Shown piece after piece: positions 26,318 to 35,946 of a stretch of 64,000 nt of DNA (positions are counted from its first letter, which is position 1; every line of letters starts with the position of its first letter). This DNA comes from Leifsonia sp. Root112D2 (GTDB taxonomy: Bacteria > Actinomycetota > Actinomycetes > Actinomycetales > Microbacteriaceae). The stretch lies in NCBI RefSeq assembly GCF_001424905.1, contig NZ_LMCU01000001.1, positions 2,535,480-2,599,479 on the forward strand, given 5' to 3'. Position numbers and translations under genes: made by a program. Under the pieces are notes generated by a model. The model was not told the origin of the DNA and did not search any database. It saw only the letters and a list, made by a program, of their open reading frames with translations.

Positions 26318-27283
26318 GTGCTTACCTCGACAGTCGAACCTTCGACGGCCGCCCGAACCCGCCCGAGCTATTCGACCTTCCCGGTCTCGGTCGTCCGACT
26401 GCAGCGGCGCTCCGAGTCGTTTGTGCGCGTTACTTTCGGGGGCGGCTCGCTTCGCGATTTCGGTACCACGGGCCTCGATCAGCGCATCAAGGTGATTTTG
26501 CCGCTTCCCGGTATCGGGGTCAGCGCCTTTCCCGATGGCATTGACTGGTACGCGAGCTGGCGGGCGCTGCCAGAGCAGCTGCGCAATCCCATTCGCACGT
26601 ACACGGTGAGGGCGGTGCGCCCCGAGGCGGCGGAGATCGACGTAGATTTCGTGCTGCACGGCGATGGAGGCCCGGCATCCCGATGGGTTGCGGGGGCAGC
26701 CGTTGGCGACGAACTGGCCATTGTGGGCCCGCATGTCGAGGCCGAAGACCCACTCTCGGGCGTCGAATGGCGGCCGGGCGACGCACGTACCGTGCTGCTC
26801 GCCGGTGACGAGACGGCGGCTCCGGCGGTCTGCTCGATCCTTGCCGCCCTGCCGCGTGAGACCCGAGGCTCTGCATTCATCGAGGTTCCCTGTGCCGCAG
26901 ACATCGAGGTGACGGATGCTCCCGCGGGCGTCACGGTGACCTGGCTGCCGCGTACGCACACTCGGCGCGCGCACGGCGTTGCTCTCTCGGATGCGGTGCG
27001 CGAGTGGACGGCGCTGCATCTCGCCGGACGCGCCGCGGCAGGAAGCGTCTCGGCAGTGAGCGCAACCGAGCAGAACGACGAAGACGACATTGACATCGAT
27101 CACGGCATTCTCTGGGAGGTGCCGCAACAGCGGTCGACCGACGATGGTCTCTATGCCTGGCTCGCGGGTGAGGCCGGCGCGATCAAGTCGTTGCGTCGCT
27201 TTCTCGTCTCCGAGAGCGGCATCGACCGACGCAGAGTTGCGTTCATGGGCTATTGGCGCGCCGGTCGCGCCGAACTCAACTGA
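26318..27283 (+). CDS. Siderophore-interacting protein (FAD-dependent ferric reductase)
   Basis: A 321-aa member of the ViuB/siderophore-interacting family. The N-terminal FAD-binding barrel includes NPIRTYTVRAVRPEAAEIDVDFVLHGDGGPASRW, and VLLAGDETAAPAVCSILAALP is the conserved dinucleotide-binding start. The C-terminus contains WEVPQQRSTDDGLYAWLAGEAGAIKSLRRFL. These flavoproteins release iron from ferric siderophores in the cytoplasm using NAD(P)H. The GTG start directly follows the iron-box promoter. It heads the ferric-siderophore importer genes, which it complements. Confidence 0.92.
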   Translation: MLTSTVEPSTAARTRPSYSTFPVSVVRLQRRSESFVRVTFGGGSLRDFGTTGLDQRIKVILPLPGIGVSAFPDGIDWYASWRALPEQLRNPIRTYTVRAVRPEAAEIDVDFVLHGDGGPASRWVAGAAVGDELAIVGPHVEAEDPLSGVEWRPGDARTVLLAGDETAAPAVCSILAALPRETRGSAFIEVPCAADIEVTDAPAGVTVTWLPRTHTRRAHGVALSDAVREWTALHLAGRAAAGSVSAVSATEQNDEDDIDIDHGILWEVPQQRSTDDGLYAWLAGEAGAIKSLRRFLVSESGIDRRRVAFMGYWRAGRAELN

Positions 27284-27345
27284 GCCCCCGACACCGCCCC
27301 GACCCTCGACACCACCCGATAAGCCGTCCGATGAAAGGTACAACT

Positions 27346-28383
27346 GTGCGCCAGAACCGAGTCCGATCCCGAAGTGTGGCGCTGCTGGCCGCGGCGATGG
27401 TGGCCGTGGTGCTGACCGGATGCGCCACCGGCCCCTCCGCGACCGGCCCGAGCGCCGCATCCGATTCGCAAGCGAACTTTCCCGTCATCATCTCGGGTGC
27501 ACTCGGCGACGCGGTGATTCCGGCGAAGCCGAAGCGTGTTGTCACCATTGGCTGGGGCGCCGCAGACACCGTGATTTCGCTGGGCACGATCCCGGTCGGC
27601 ATGGAGGCGGCGACGTGGGGAGGCGACAAGGACCAGTATTTTCCGTGGACACGGGCCGCGATCGAGGCGAAGGGTGACGCGCTGCCGACCACGTTCAACG
27701 TCTACCCGGAGATCGATGTCGAGAAGATCCTCTCCCTCACCCCGGACCTGATTCTCGCGCCGCAATCGGGTCTGACCGCAGAGCAGTTCGCCACCCTGTC
27801 GAAGATCGCGCCGACGGTGGCGTACCCGAAAGAGGCGTGGCGCACCAGCTGGACCGATGAGATCTCGATCATCGGCAAGGCGCTCGGGCAGAGTGCCAGG
27901 GCCGCTGGCCTCACCACGAGCATCAAGGCGACCATCGCCAAGGCCGCGGCTGCGCATCCGCAGTTCGCCGATGTGAGCTTCGCCTACGTCTATTCGGCCG
28001 AGCCCGGCCAACTGTCGCTGTATCAGGCGGGCGATCCGCGGGTCGATCTGCTTTCCGGTCTCGGTCTCGCGCTCGATCCGACCGTGGCGGCAGTTCCGCT
28101 CACGAAGGGAAGCTTTTCCTCCACCGTCGGCCTGGAACGCGCCGATCTGCTGAAGAATGTCGACGTGCTCTTCACCTGGTTCAACGATGCCGCCAACGAG
28201 AAGAGCATCGAGGCGCAGCCGCTGTTCGCGCAGATTCCCGCCTTCAAGCGCGGGTCGTACGTGGCCAGCGTCGACAACCAGCTGGGCATGGCCTCGAGCA
28301 TGATCACCCCGTTGAGCGTGCCCTGGGCACTCGACAAGTACATTCCGATGATCACGAAAGCCGTCGAAAAGGTAGGTAAGTAG
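27346..28383 (+). CDS. Iron-siderophore ABC transporter binding lipoprotein
   Basis: A 345-aa FepB/FhuD-like binding protein. The signal peptide ends in LTGC, lipidated Cys at residue 26. KPKRVVTIGWGAADTVISLG and the DLILAPQSGLTAEQFATLSKIAPTV region are typical of the class III (helical-backbone) binding fold. I chose the GTG at 27346 because AAAGG lies about 7 nt upstream; an in-frame ATG at 27331 is possible. It lies 62 nt after the siderophore-interacting gene and 4 nt before the first permease. Confidence 0.92.
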   Translation: MRQNRVRSRSVALLAAAMVAVVLTGCATGPSATGPSAASDSQANFPVIISGALGDAVIPAKPKRVVTIGWGAADTVISLGTIPVGMEAATWGGDKDQYFPWTRAAIEAKGDALPTTFNVYPEIDVEKILSLTPDLILAPQSGLTAEQFATLSKIAPTVAYPKEAWRTSWTDEISIIGKALGQSARAAGLTTSIKATIAKAAAAHPQFADVSFAYVYSAEPGQLSLYQAGDPRVDLLSGLGLALDPTVAAVPLTKGSFSSTVGLERADLLKNVDVLFTWFNDAANEKSIEAQPLFAQIPAFKRGSYVASVDNQLGMASSMITPLSVPWALDKYIPMITKAVEKVGK

Positions 28384-28387
28384 GCCC

Positions 28388-29377
28388 ATGCGAGCGTCCC
28401 GGCTCGTCACCGGGCTGCTTCTCGCGCTCGTGCTCTTAGCGCTGATGGTGCTCGTCAGCCTGGCCGTCGGCAACAAGTACGTGCCGCTGCCGGATGTTGT
28501 CGGTGCACTCGCGCATCCGGGTCACAGCTATGCGGATGCCGTCATAGCCAGCCGCATTCCTCGCACCCTGCTCGGACTGCTCGTCGGTGCGGCACTGGCG
28601 GTCGCCGGCGCCATCATGCAGGGGATCACCCGCAACCCGCTCGCGGATCCGGGACTCTTCGGTGTGAACATCGGCGCGGCCGCCGCCATCGTGACCGGCA
28701 TGGCCTTTTTCGGGCTCGGCTCGGCAGCCACGAGCGTCTGGGTCGCGCTTCCGGGCGCCTTCGCCGCCGTGGTGATCGTCTACCTGATCGGTTCGGGGCG
28801 CGGGCGTGCAACGCCGGTGCGGCTGGTGCTGGCCGGCGTTGTGGTCTCCGCGGTTCTGGCCGCGTACATTCAGGCCATCACCCTGAGCCTGCCGACGGTC
28901 TTCGAGGTCTATCGCTTCTGGGTCATCGGCTCGCTCGCCGGTCGCGACCCGCAGCTCGTGACGGCAATTCTGCCCGTCGTCATCGCCGGGCTGGTGCTGG
29001 CGTTCACGCTGGCCGGCTCCCTGAACGCCCTGGCCCTCGGCGACGACACGGCTCGTGCGCTCGGCGCGCACGTCGGCCGCACTCGCATTCTGGGCGCCCT
29101 GGCGACGACGCTGTTGTGTGCCGCATCGACCGCCGCCGTCGGCCCGATAGCCTTCGTGGGGCTCGCCGTTCCGCACATCGTGCGTGCCTTCACCGGGAGC
29201 GACCATCGGTGGCTGCTGCCATACAGCCTCATCGTTGGTCCCTCGCTGCTGCTCGCCGCCGATGTGATAGGGCGTGTCATCGTGAGTCCCGCCGAGTTGA
29301 TGGTCGGCATCGTGACGGCGTTCGTGGGTGCCCCTGTGCTCGTGCTCGCGGTGCGGCGCATGAGGGTCGGAGCATGA
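28388..29377 (+). CDS. FecCD-family iron-siderophore permease 1
   Basis: A 329-aa permease with about nine or ten helices. GAALAVAGAIMQGITRNPLADPGLFGVNIGAA and GPIAFVGLAVPHIVRAFTG are signature stretches of the BtuCD/FecCD family; RNPLADP marks the conserved loop. It probably forms a heterodimeric channel with the next permease for ferric-siderophore import. Its stop overlaps the next start (ATGA). Confidence 0.93.
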   Translation: MRASRLVTGLLLALVLLALMVLVSLAVGNKYVPLPDVVGALAHPGHSYADAVIASRIPRTLLGLLVGAALAVAGAIMQGITRNPLADPGLFGVNIGAAAAIVTGMAFFGLGSAATSVWVALPGAFAAVVIVYLIGSGRGRATPVRLVLAGVVVSAVLAAYIQAITLSLPTVFEVYRFWVIGSLAGRDPQLVTAILPVVIAGLVLAFTLAGSLNALALGDDTARALGAHVGRTRILGALATTLLCAASTAAVGPIAFVGLAVPHIVRAFTGSDHRWLLPYSLIVGPSLLLAADVIGRVIVSPAELMVGIVTAFVGAPVLVLAVRRMRVGA

Positions 29378-30405
29378 GCGGCGGGGTGGTGCGCGTGGGG
29401 CGCCGGGTGAGCATCCGGGTGCGCCGCGGTGCACTGGTCATCGCCGGGCTGCTGATAGTGGCGATTGTTCTCGTCGCCGCCCTGACCCTCACACTCGGCG
29501 AATTGGGGATTGCCCCCGGCGACCTGGTGCCGACCATCTTCGGTGCGGGCACCGGCCGCGACGAGATAGTCTTCGGGGCCTTCCGCGGGCCACGCCTTGC
29601 CGTCGCCGTTCTCGTCGGCGCCGCATACGGGGTATCAGGAACCTTGTTTCAGACGGTGACGCGCAATCCGCTCGGCAGTCCAGACGTGATCGGCTTGACC
29701 TCCGGTGCCGCCGCGGGCGCCGCTGCATTCGGGCTGTTGTGGACCGGAATACTGCCTATGCCGGTGGGCGCACTGCTCGGCGCCTGCGCCGCCATGGCGC
29801 TCGTCTGGCTCGGCACGGGGCGCGGGTTCTCCTCGCCCGCGCGCATGTTGCTGATTGGCATCGGGGTCTCCGCCGTCTCGCTCGCCTTTGTGCAATACGT
29901 CATCGCCAGGGCCGGGCTCGAGCAGGCCACCCTGCTCGCCGCCTACCTCAACGGCAGCCTGTCATCGCGTAGCTGGAGCGACGCGGCGATCATCGGCGTC
30001 AGCGTCGTGGTACTTCTGCCACTGGCGCTCCTGCTCACCCGGCGGCTGCAGCTCATGGAGATGGGCGATGAACAGGCGGATGCCCTCGGTGCGCGCAGTG
30101 CCGTCACGCGCGGGCTGGCCATCCTGCTGGCTATCCTGCTCGCGACGGCGGCGGTGAGTGTTGCCGGTCCGATCGCCTTCATTGCGCTCACCGCCCCGCA
30201 GATCGCGCGTCGTCTCGCTCGTACCGCGGGACCACACATCGTGCTCTCGGCGCTGATGGGGGCATTTCTGCTGGCGTTGGCCGATCTGGTGACCCAGCAG
30301 TCCCCGTTCGTCGTGCAGTTGCCCGTTGGCATCGTCACCGCCGCGATAGGCGGAATCTACCTCGGCTATCTGCTGGTCGCGGAATGGAAGAAGGGAACCG
30401 TCTGA
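29374..30405 (+). CDS. FecCD-family iron-siderophore permease 2
   Basis: A 343-aa permease paralogous to the preceding one. After a basic N-terminus, the first helix begins near residue 20. AYGVSGTLFQTVTRNPLGSPDVIGLTSGAA and GPIAFIALTAPQIARRLA match FecCD motifs. The ATG at 29374 overlaps the previous stop, and its own stop overlaps the ATPase start (TGATG). Two non-identical permeases of this sort are typical of Fep-type importers. Confidence 0.93.
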   Translation: MSGGVVRVGRRVSIRVRRGALVIAGLLIVAIVLVAALTLTLGELGIAPGDLVPTIFGAGTGRDEIVFGAFRGPRLAVAVLVGAAYGVSGTLFQTVTRNPLGSPDVIGLTSGAAAGAAAFGLLWTGILPMPVGALLGACAAMALVWLGTGRGFSSPARMLLIGIGVSAVSLAFVQYVIARAGLEQATLLAAYLNGSLSSRSWSDAAIIGVSVVVLLPLALLLTRRLQLMEMGDEQADALGARSAVTRGLAILLAILLATAAVSVAGPIAFIALTAPQIARRLARTAGPHIVLSALMGAFLLALADLVTQQSPFVVQLPVGIVTAAIGGIYLGYLLVAEWKKGTV

Positions 30406-31199
30406 TGCAGGCATCCGCACCCGTCACCGCTCGCCTGGCCGCGCGCGGTCTGCGCCTGGCCTATGACAGCCACGTGGTCGTAGAGGATCTGTCCATCGAT
30501 ATTCCGGATGGCGGCTTCACGATCATTGTCGGCCCCAATGCCTGCGGCAAATCCACGTTGCTCAAGGCACTCTCACGCACGCTGAAGCCGACGGCGGGAG
30601 AGGTGCTGCTCGGTGGCAAGCCCATCGAGTCATTCAAGAGCAAGCTCGTGGCGCGCGAGGTGGCGCTGCTTCCGCAGAGTCCGATAGCGCCCGAAGCCAT
30701 CACGGTGCGCGACCTTGTCGGCCGCGGCAGGTATCCGCACCAGGGACTGCTACAGCAGTGGTCCGCCGCCGACGAGCGGGCCGTCGCGGATGCCCTTGCC
30801 GCGACAGCGAGCACCGAGCTCGCGCACCGTCACGTCGCCGAGCTTTCGGGCGGGCAGCGCCAGCGGGTGTGGATGGCCATGGTGCTGGCCCAGCAGACCG
30901 AGCTGCTGCTGCTGGATGAGCCGACCACCTTTCTTGACATCGCCCACCAATACGACGTGCTTGAGCTCTGCTCCCGGCTGCATGCTGAGGGTCGCACGCT
31001 CGTCGCCGTACTGCACGACCTCAACCAGGCGGCGCGCTACGCCAGCAACTTAGTGGTCATGAAGGAGGGCCGCATCGTGGCGTCGGGGGAGCCGACCCGG
31101 ATTCTCACCGCTGAACTCATCGATGAGGTCTTCGGACTGCCGTGCATCGTCATCCCCGATCCGGTGACGGGCACTCCGATGGTTGTCGCGCGGCGGTGA
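30405..31199 (+). CDS. Iron-siderophore ABC transporter ATPase, FepC-like
   Basis: A 264-aa ABC ATPase. Walker A is GPNACGKST (Ala replaces the commoner Gly), the signature is LSGGQRQR, Walker B is LLLLDEPTTFLD and the switch His lies in AVLHDLNQA. DLVGRGRYPHQGLL is diagnostic for the siderophore/cobalamin importer class. The ATG at 30405 overlaps the permease stop; a longer in-frame reading begins at 30384. It ends the iron module; lepA follows after 37 nt. Confidence 0.93.
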   Translation: MQASAPVTARLAARGLRLAYDSHVVVEDLSIDIPDGGFTIIVGPNACGKSTLLKALSRTLKPTAGEVLLGGKPIESFKSKLVAREVALLPQSPIAPEAITVRDLVGRGRYPHQGLLQQWSAADERAVADALAATASTELAHRHVAELSGGQRQRVWMAMVLAQQTELLLLDEPTTFLDIAHQYDVLELCSRLHAEGRTLVAVLHDLNQAARYASNLVVMKEGRIVASGEPTRILTAELIDEVFGLPCIVIPDPVTGTPMVVARR

Positions 31200-31236
31200 A
31201 AAGCCGGGCGGTCGAGCATGGGAGAATGGCTGAACC

Positions 31237-33087
31237 ATGTCACCACGAGCTCTGAAGGCCCTTGAGCCCGCCGCGACTCCTCCGGCCCTCATCCGCAACT
31301 TCTGCATCATCGCGCACATCGACCACGGCAAGTCCACGCTGGCCGACCGCATGTTGCAGATCACCGGCGTGGTCAGCGACCGCGACATGCGCGCCCAATA
31401 CCTGGACCGCATGGACATCGAACGCGAGCGCGGCATCACCATCAAGAGCCAGGCGGTGCGGATGCCGTGGCAGCTCGGTGCCAACACCTACGCCCTCAAC
31501 ATGATCGACACACCCGGGCACGTCGACTTCACCTACGAGGTGAGCCGCTCGCTTGCCGCCTGCGAGGGCGCCATTCTGCTCGTGGACGCCGCTCAGGGCA
31601 TCGAGGCGCAGACCCTCGCCAATCTCTACCTGGCTCTCGAGAACGACCTGACGATCATCCCCGTGCTCAACAAGATCGACCTGCCCGCCGCCGACCCCGA
31701 GAAGTACGCCAAGGAACTGGCCAGCCTCATCGGTGGTTCGCCCGACGACGTGCTGCGCGTCTCGGGCAAGACCGGCGCCGGCGTCGAGGATCTGCTCGAC
31801 CGTCTCACCGAACTCGTTCCCGCCCCGAGCGGCGATGCGGATGCCCCCGCTCGTGCCATGATCTTCGACTCCGTCTACGACTCATACCGGGGCGTCGTCA
31901 CCTATGTGCGCATGATCGACGGAACGCTGGCGCCGCGGGAACGCATCCAGATGATGTCGACGAGGGCAACACACGAGATTCTCGAGATCGGTGTGAGTTC
32001 GCCGGAGCCGACGCCCAGCAAGGGTCTCGCGGTCGGCGAGGTCGGCTACCTGATCACGGGCGTGAAAGACGTGCGCCAGTCCAAGGTCGGCGATACGGTC
32101 ACTACCGCGTCGAAGCCGGCCACGAAGGCGCTGCCCGGCTACACCGAGCCGTTGCCGATGGTGTTCTCCGGTCTCTACCCGATTGACGGCAGCGACTATC
32201 CCGAACTGCGGGAGGCGCTCGACAAGCTCAAGCTGTCGGATGCCGCCCTCGTCTACGAACCGGAGACATCCGTCGCTCTCGGTTTCGGTTTCCGTTGCGG
32301 CTTCCTCGGTCTGCTGCACCTGGAGATCGTGACCGAGCGGCTCGATCGCGAATTCGGCCTCGACCTCATCACGACGGCTCCGAGCGTGATCTACCAGGTC
32401 ACCACGGAGGACAAGAAGACGGTCACCGTCACGAACCCGAGCGAGTTTCCCGGCGGCAAGATCTCCAGCGTGACAGAGCCGATAGTGAAGGCCGCGATCC
32501 TGGCGCCCAAGGACTACGTCGGCGTGATCATGGAGCTCTGTCAGGGGCGCCGCGGCACGCTGCTCGGCATGGACTACCTCGGTGAGGACCGGGTCGAGAT
32601 CAAGTACACGATGCCGCTCGGCGAGATCGTCTTCGACTTCTTCGACCAGCTCAAGAGCAAGACGGCCGGATACGCCTCGCTCGACTACGAGCCGGCGGGA
32701 GAGCAGGAGGCCGACCTGGTGAAGGTCGACATTCTGCTGCAGGGAGAGCAGGTCGACGCGTTCAGCGCCATCGTGCATCGTGAGAAGGCGTACGCGTACG
32801 GTGTGCTCATGACCGGCCGGTTGCGTGAGTTGATCCCGCGCCAGCAGTTCGAGGTGCCCATCCAGGCGGCGATTGGTGCACGCATCATCGCACGCGAGAG
32901 CATCCGGGCCATGCGCAAGGATGTGCTGGCCAAGTGCTACGGCGGTGACATCACCCGCAAGCGCAAGCTGCTCGAGAAGCAGAAGGAGGGCAAGAAGCGC
33001 ATGAAGATGGTCGGCCGCGTCGAGGTGCCGCAGGAGGCCTTCATCGCCGCGCTCTCCGGTGACGTGGAGAAGAAAGACAAGAAGTAG
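31237..33087 (+). CDS. lepA: Elongation factor 4 (LepA)
   Basis: A 616-aa translational GTPase. The G domain shows AHIDHGKST (G1), RGITI (G2), DTPGHVDF (G3) and NKIDLP (G4). The C-terminus, [16 protein letters not shown], is the LepA-specific tail that reaches the peptidyl-transferase centre. LepA acts on ribosomes in initiation or back-translocation. The upstream ATPase gene ends 37 nt before. It is followed closely by DUF1990 genes and hemW, and lepA-hemW linkage is common in actinobacteria. Length is typical. Confidence 0.96.
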   Translation: MSPRALKALEPAATPPALIRNFCIIAHIDHGKSTLADRMLQITGVVSDRDMRAQYLDRMDIERERGITIKSQAVRMPWQLGANTYALNMIDTPGHVDFTYEVSRSLAACEGAILLVDAAQGIEAQTLANLYLALENDLTIIPVLNKIDLPAADPEKYAKELASLIGGSPDDVLRVSGKTGAGVEDLLDRLTELVPAPSGDADAPARAMIFDSVYDSYRGVVTYVRMIDGTLAPRERIQMMSTRATHEILEIGVSSPEPTPSKGLAVGEVGYLITGVKDVRQSKVGDTVTTASKPATKALPGYTEPLPMVFSGLYPIDGSDYPELREALDKLKLSDAALVYEPETSVALGFGFRCGFLGLLHLEIVTERLDREFGLDLITTAPSVIYQVTTEDKKTVTVTNPSEFPGGKISSVTEPIVKAAILAPKDYVGVIMELCQGRRGTLLGMDYLGEDRVEIKYTMPLGEIVFDFFDQLKSKTAGYASLDYEPAGEQEADLVKVDILLQGEQVDAFSAIVHREKAYAYGVLMTGRLRELIPRQQFEVPIQAAIGARIIARESIRAMRKDVLAKCYGGDITRKRKLLEKQKEGKKRMKMVGRVEVPQEAFIAALSGDVEKKDKK

Positions 33088-33092
33088 CGCTG

Positions 33093-33740
33093 ATGCGTCG
33101 CTCAACCTTTACGGACGAACCGGTCACCTATGGTGCCGTGGGCGGAACGCAGGCGCCCGATCTGCTCTATTACCCGCCGAAGGGGTACCGCCCGCTGGAG
33201 AGATCCGTGCGGTTGGGTAGCGGCACTGAACGTTTCGAGACGGCATCCCGACTGGCGATGACCTGGGGAATCCAGCGTGGCAGCGGCATGCGTGTCGTCG
33301 AGACGCACGAGGGTACCGGCGAGCAGTACACGGGGGTGCGCTTCAACGCAGACGGCAGCCCCGCCGCGGTGCAGGGCGGCGGCGATCACGAGGCACGGTT
33401 CGGTGAGGACGGCACGCCGTACATCACCAATGGCATGACGGCGGTGCTGAAGATTCCCGTCTGGCCCCTGACCTTCTCGGCGCCGCTTCGCGTGGTGTAC
33501 GTGATCGACGAGGCTCGGCGGGTGGGCTTCGCCTATGGAACGCTGCACGGGCATCCGGAAAGCGGCGAGGAGTCGTTCGTCGTGGAACACCGCGACGACG
33601 ACTCGGTATGGCTTGTCGTACGCGCCCTCTCCCGGCCGGCGACCTGGTATTACCGCCTTGTCGCCCCTCTCCTGCGCCTGCAGCAACGCCGATTCACGAA
33701 GCGCTATCTGCGGTCGCTGCTGCCGACGCGAGTGGCGTAG
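33093..33740 (+). CDS. DUF1990-family protein, copy 1
   Basis: A 215-aa protein of the uncharacterised DUF1990 family. Conserved family features are WGIQRGSGM, VYVIDEARRVGFAYGTLHGHPESGEESF and LLRLQQRRFTKRYLRSL. No transmembrane helix or signal peptide is seen. It starts 5 nt after lepA and ends 2 nt before a second DUF1990 gene, so it is likely cotranscribed with both. Function unknown. Confidence 0.85.
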   Translation: MRRSTFTDEPVTYGAVGGTQAPDLLYYPPKGYRPLERSVRLGSGTERFETASRLAMTWGIQRGSGMRVVETHEGTGEQYTGVRFNADGSPAAVQGGGDHEARFGEDGTPYITNGMTAVLKIPVWPLTFSAPLRVVYVIDEARRVGFAYGTLHGHPESGEESFVVEHRDDDSVWLVVRALSRPATWYYRLVAPLLRLQQRRFTKRYLRSLLPTRVA

Positions 33741-33742
33741 GG

Positions 33743-34324
33743 GTGACACGCGACGAGTTGCCGCTGGAGGCGCGCTCGTTCAGTCGGGGTGTCGAGGGCG
33801 TGAGCCGCCCCGACCGCCTTGCCGAGTCCCTGCGGGCCGGATTTCGTGTATTCGAGCGTCGGGTGCTCATCGGCACGGGGAATGATCGCTGGAATTTTGC
33901 GCGCAGGGAGGCGCTGAGCTGGGGAATCAAGCGCCGCAGCGGTTTCACGGTCGAACGGCCCGGACGTGAGAACGGCGATGATCGGCGGGTCGTCGCGAGA
34001 GACAATGCCTGGATCGCTGTTGCGATCGGACCGGTACGTGTTCGTGAACCCGTGCGCGTGGTCTGGGCCGTTGACGACGAGAGCAGAGCGGGCTTCGCCT
34101 ATGCAACGCTCGCGGGACATCCGGTCAGCGGAGAAGAGGCGTTCATCGTCGAACGAGGTGCCGATGACACGGTGTGGCTGAGGATACGCTCGGTGTCCCG
34201 TGCCGGAGACGGAGCGTGGCGACTGCTCTATCCGTTGCTTCGCCTCGCCCAGGGGCTCGCACGGTCACGATACTTCCGCGCGTTGGCCGGCGTCATCGGC
34301 GACGCGCAAAGCGGACGAGAATAG
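33743..34324 (+). CDS. DUF1990-family protein, copy 2
   Basis: A 193-aa paralogue of the preceding protein. The shared core reads WGIKRRSGF and AGFAYATLAGHPVSGEEAF, ending LLRLAQGLARSRYFRAL. It lacks the first 20 or so residues of copy 1. The GTG at 33743 begins 2 nt after the copy 1 stop codon. It ends 4 nt before hemW. Function unknown; a tandem duplication is the simplest origin. Confidence 0.82.
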   Translation: MTRDELPLEARSFSRGVEGVSRPDRLAESLRAGFRVFERRVLIGTGNDRWNFARREALSWGIKRRSGFTVERPGRENGDDRRVVARDNAWIAVAIGPVRVREPVRVVWAVDDESRAGFAYATLAGHPVSGEEAFIVERGADDTVWLRIRSVSRAGDGAWRLLYPLLRLAQGLARSRYFRALAGVIGDAQSGRE

Positions 34325-34328
34325 ACGG

Positions 34329-35549
34329 ATGCCCTCCGCACTTCCTCTCGGCGACCCGGCACCCTCAGACGGGCTGCTTCCGGCCTTGGCGGCCGTCGGT
34401 GCAGACGCCCGCAACTTCGGGGTGTACCTGCACGTACCGTTCTGCCGCGTGCGCTGCGGTTACTGCGATTTCAACACCTATACGGCCACCGAGCTGCGTG
34501 GCGCGAAGCAGAGCGACTACGCCGACGAGGCCTCCGAAGAGGTGCGCTTTGCGGCGCGCGTGCTCACAGCGTCCGGGGTGCCCGAGCGCCCGGCATCGAC
34601 CGTGTTCTTCGGCGGCGGAACCCCCACGTTGCTGCCCGCCGCCGATCTGGCGCGGATGCTCGGCACTGTTCGCGACACCTGGGGGCTCGTCGAGGGCGCC
34701 GAGGTGACCACAGAGGCGAACCCCGATTCGGTGGATGCGGCGTACCTGAGGGCGCTGAAGGATGCGGGCTTCACCCGGGTCTCGTTCGGCATGCAGTCGG
34801 CGGTGCCGCACGTACTCGCCACACTCGAGCGCACCCACGATCCCGAGCGCGTTCCGCTCGTCGTGCAGTGGGCCAGGGACGTCGGCCTGGACGTGAGCCT
34901 GGACCTCATCTACGGCACACCGGGGGAGAGTCTCGACGATTGGCGCATCTCGCTCGAGCACGCCATTGCGCAGCAGCCCGACCACCTGAGTGCATACAGC
35001 CTCATCGTCGAAGACGGCACGAAGCTGGCGAGGCAGATTCGCCGGGGCGAGGTGGCGCGGCCCGACGATGATCTCGCGGCAGAGCAGTATGAGCTGGCAG
35101 ACCGGATGCTGGCCGAGGCCGGATTCGAATGGTACGAGGTGAGCAACTGGTCCACCGGCACTGACCACCGCTCCAGGCACAATCTGGCGTACTGGCAGGG
35201 GCACGATTGGTGGGGCATCGGTCCCGGCTCACACAGCCATGTCGGCGGCGTGCGCTGGTGGAACGTCAAACACCCGGCCGCATACGCTGCGCGGATCGCC
35301 GGAGGCGAGTCGTCGGCCGCGGGGCGCGAGACCCTCGATGATGAGACGCGTCAGGTGGAGGCGATTCTGCTGCAGACGCGCATTCGTGACGGTTTTGAGA
35401 TCGCCCGGCTGAACGCATCCGCCCGCCGTGAGGTCGCTTCTCTGATCGCCGAAGAACTCATCGACGCAAAAGCCGCCCTGGCCGGCTCGATAGTGCTGAG
35501 CCTGCGAGGGCGGCTTTTGGCCGATGTGGTGGTGCGTCGGCTGACCTAG
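34329..35549 (+). CDS. hemW: Heme chaperone HemW (radical SAM)
   Basis: A 406-aa radical SAM protein. C39, C43 and C46 form CxxxCxxC in HVPFCRVRCGYCDFNTY, which binds the 4Fe-4S cluster, followed by FFGGGTPTLL and EANPDS. The family was annotated as oxygen-independent coproporphyrinogen oxidase but the HemN-type activity is absent; HemW inserts heme into client proteins. The ATG at 34329 places the radical SAM core at the usual position. The last 30 codons contain a large inverted repeat that may act as a transcription terminator. Confidence 0.92.
   Translation: MPSALPLGDPAPSDGLLPALAAVGADARNFGVYLHVPFCRVRCGYCDFNTYTATELRGAKQSDYADEASEEVRFAARVLTASGVPERPASTVFFGGGTPTLLPAADLARMLGTVRDTWGLVEGAEVTTEANPDSVDAAYLRALKDAGFTRVSFGMQSAVPHVLATLERTHDPERVPLVVQWARDVGLDVSLDLIYGTPGESLDDWRISLEHAIAQQPDHLSAYSLIVEDGTKLARQIRRGEVARPDDDLAAEQYELADRMLAEAGFEWYEVSNWSTGTDHRSRHNLAYWQGHDWWGIGPGSHSHVGGVRWWNVKHPAAYAARIAGGESSAAGRETLDDETRQVEAILLQTRIRDGFEIARLNASARREVASLIAEELIDAKAALAGSIVLSLRGRLLADVVVRRLT
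35467..35519. terminator. Bidirectional terminator-like hairpin inside hemW 3' end
   Basis: A perfect 13-bp inverted repeat, CAAAAGCCGCCCT (35467-35479) and AGGGCGGCTTTTG (35507-35519), flanks a 27-nt region with a second, shorter stem (GGCTC / GAGCC). A- and T-tracts are part of the outer stem, so it could end transcripts on either strand. It lies between convergent hemW and DUF4870 genes but within hemW coding sequence. Confidence 0.6.
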
Positions 35550-35556
35550 TGCGGGC

Positions 35557-35937
35557 TCAGCTCACGAACTTGATGGACATCGGGTAGGTGTATGCCTCAC
35601 CCTTGTTCGCGGCAACGGCGGCGATGATGCTGAAGACGATGACGACGATACCGACCGCTATCACGACGAAGATTCCGATGATGACGAAGATCAATATGAC
35701 GCCGATGATCGACGCAATCAACATTGTGAGCTGAAAGTTCAGTGCCGTCGCCGTGTGCTGGCGCACGAACGGTCCGCGATCCTTGAGCACCAGATACCCG
35801 ATGAGCGCAGGCAGGAAGCCGAAGATGATGCCCCCGAGGTGGATGAGCGTCGCCCAGAGCTTCTCGTCGGCCGGGTTCAGAGGCGCGTTCTGCTGGTACT
35901 GGTTCGCGGGAGGCGGCGGTGGAGTGGCGTTTGACAT
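35557..35937 (-). CDS. DUF4870 membrane protein, copy 1
   Basis: A 126-aa protein with a Pro/Gln-rich N-terminus and three or four hydrophobic helices. KLWATLIHLGGIIFGFLPALIGYLVLKDRGPFVRQHT is the DUF4870 motif, with the C-terminal YTYPMSIKFV. The family is related to Tic20-like small membrane proteins of unknown function. It is 9 nt downstream of a paralogue on the same strand. It converges on hemW. Confidence 0.85.
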   Translation of the reverse strand: MSNATPPPPPANQYQQNAPLNPADEKLWATLIHLGGIIFGFLPALIGYLVLKDRGPFVRQHTATALNFQLTMLIASIIGVILIFVIIGIFVVIAVGIVVIVFSIIAAVAANKGEAYTYPMSIKFVS

Positions 35938-35946
35938 CTCTCGAGG

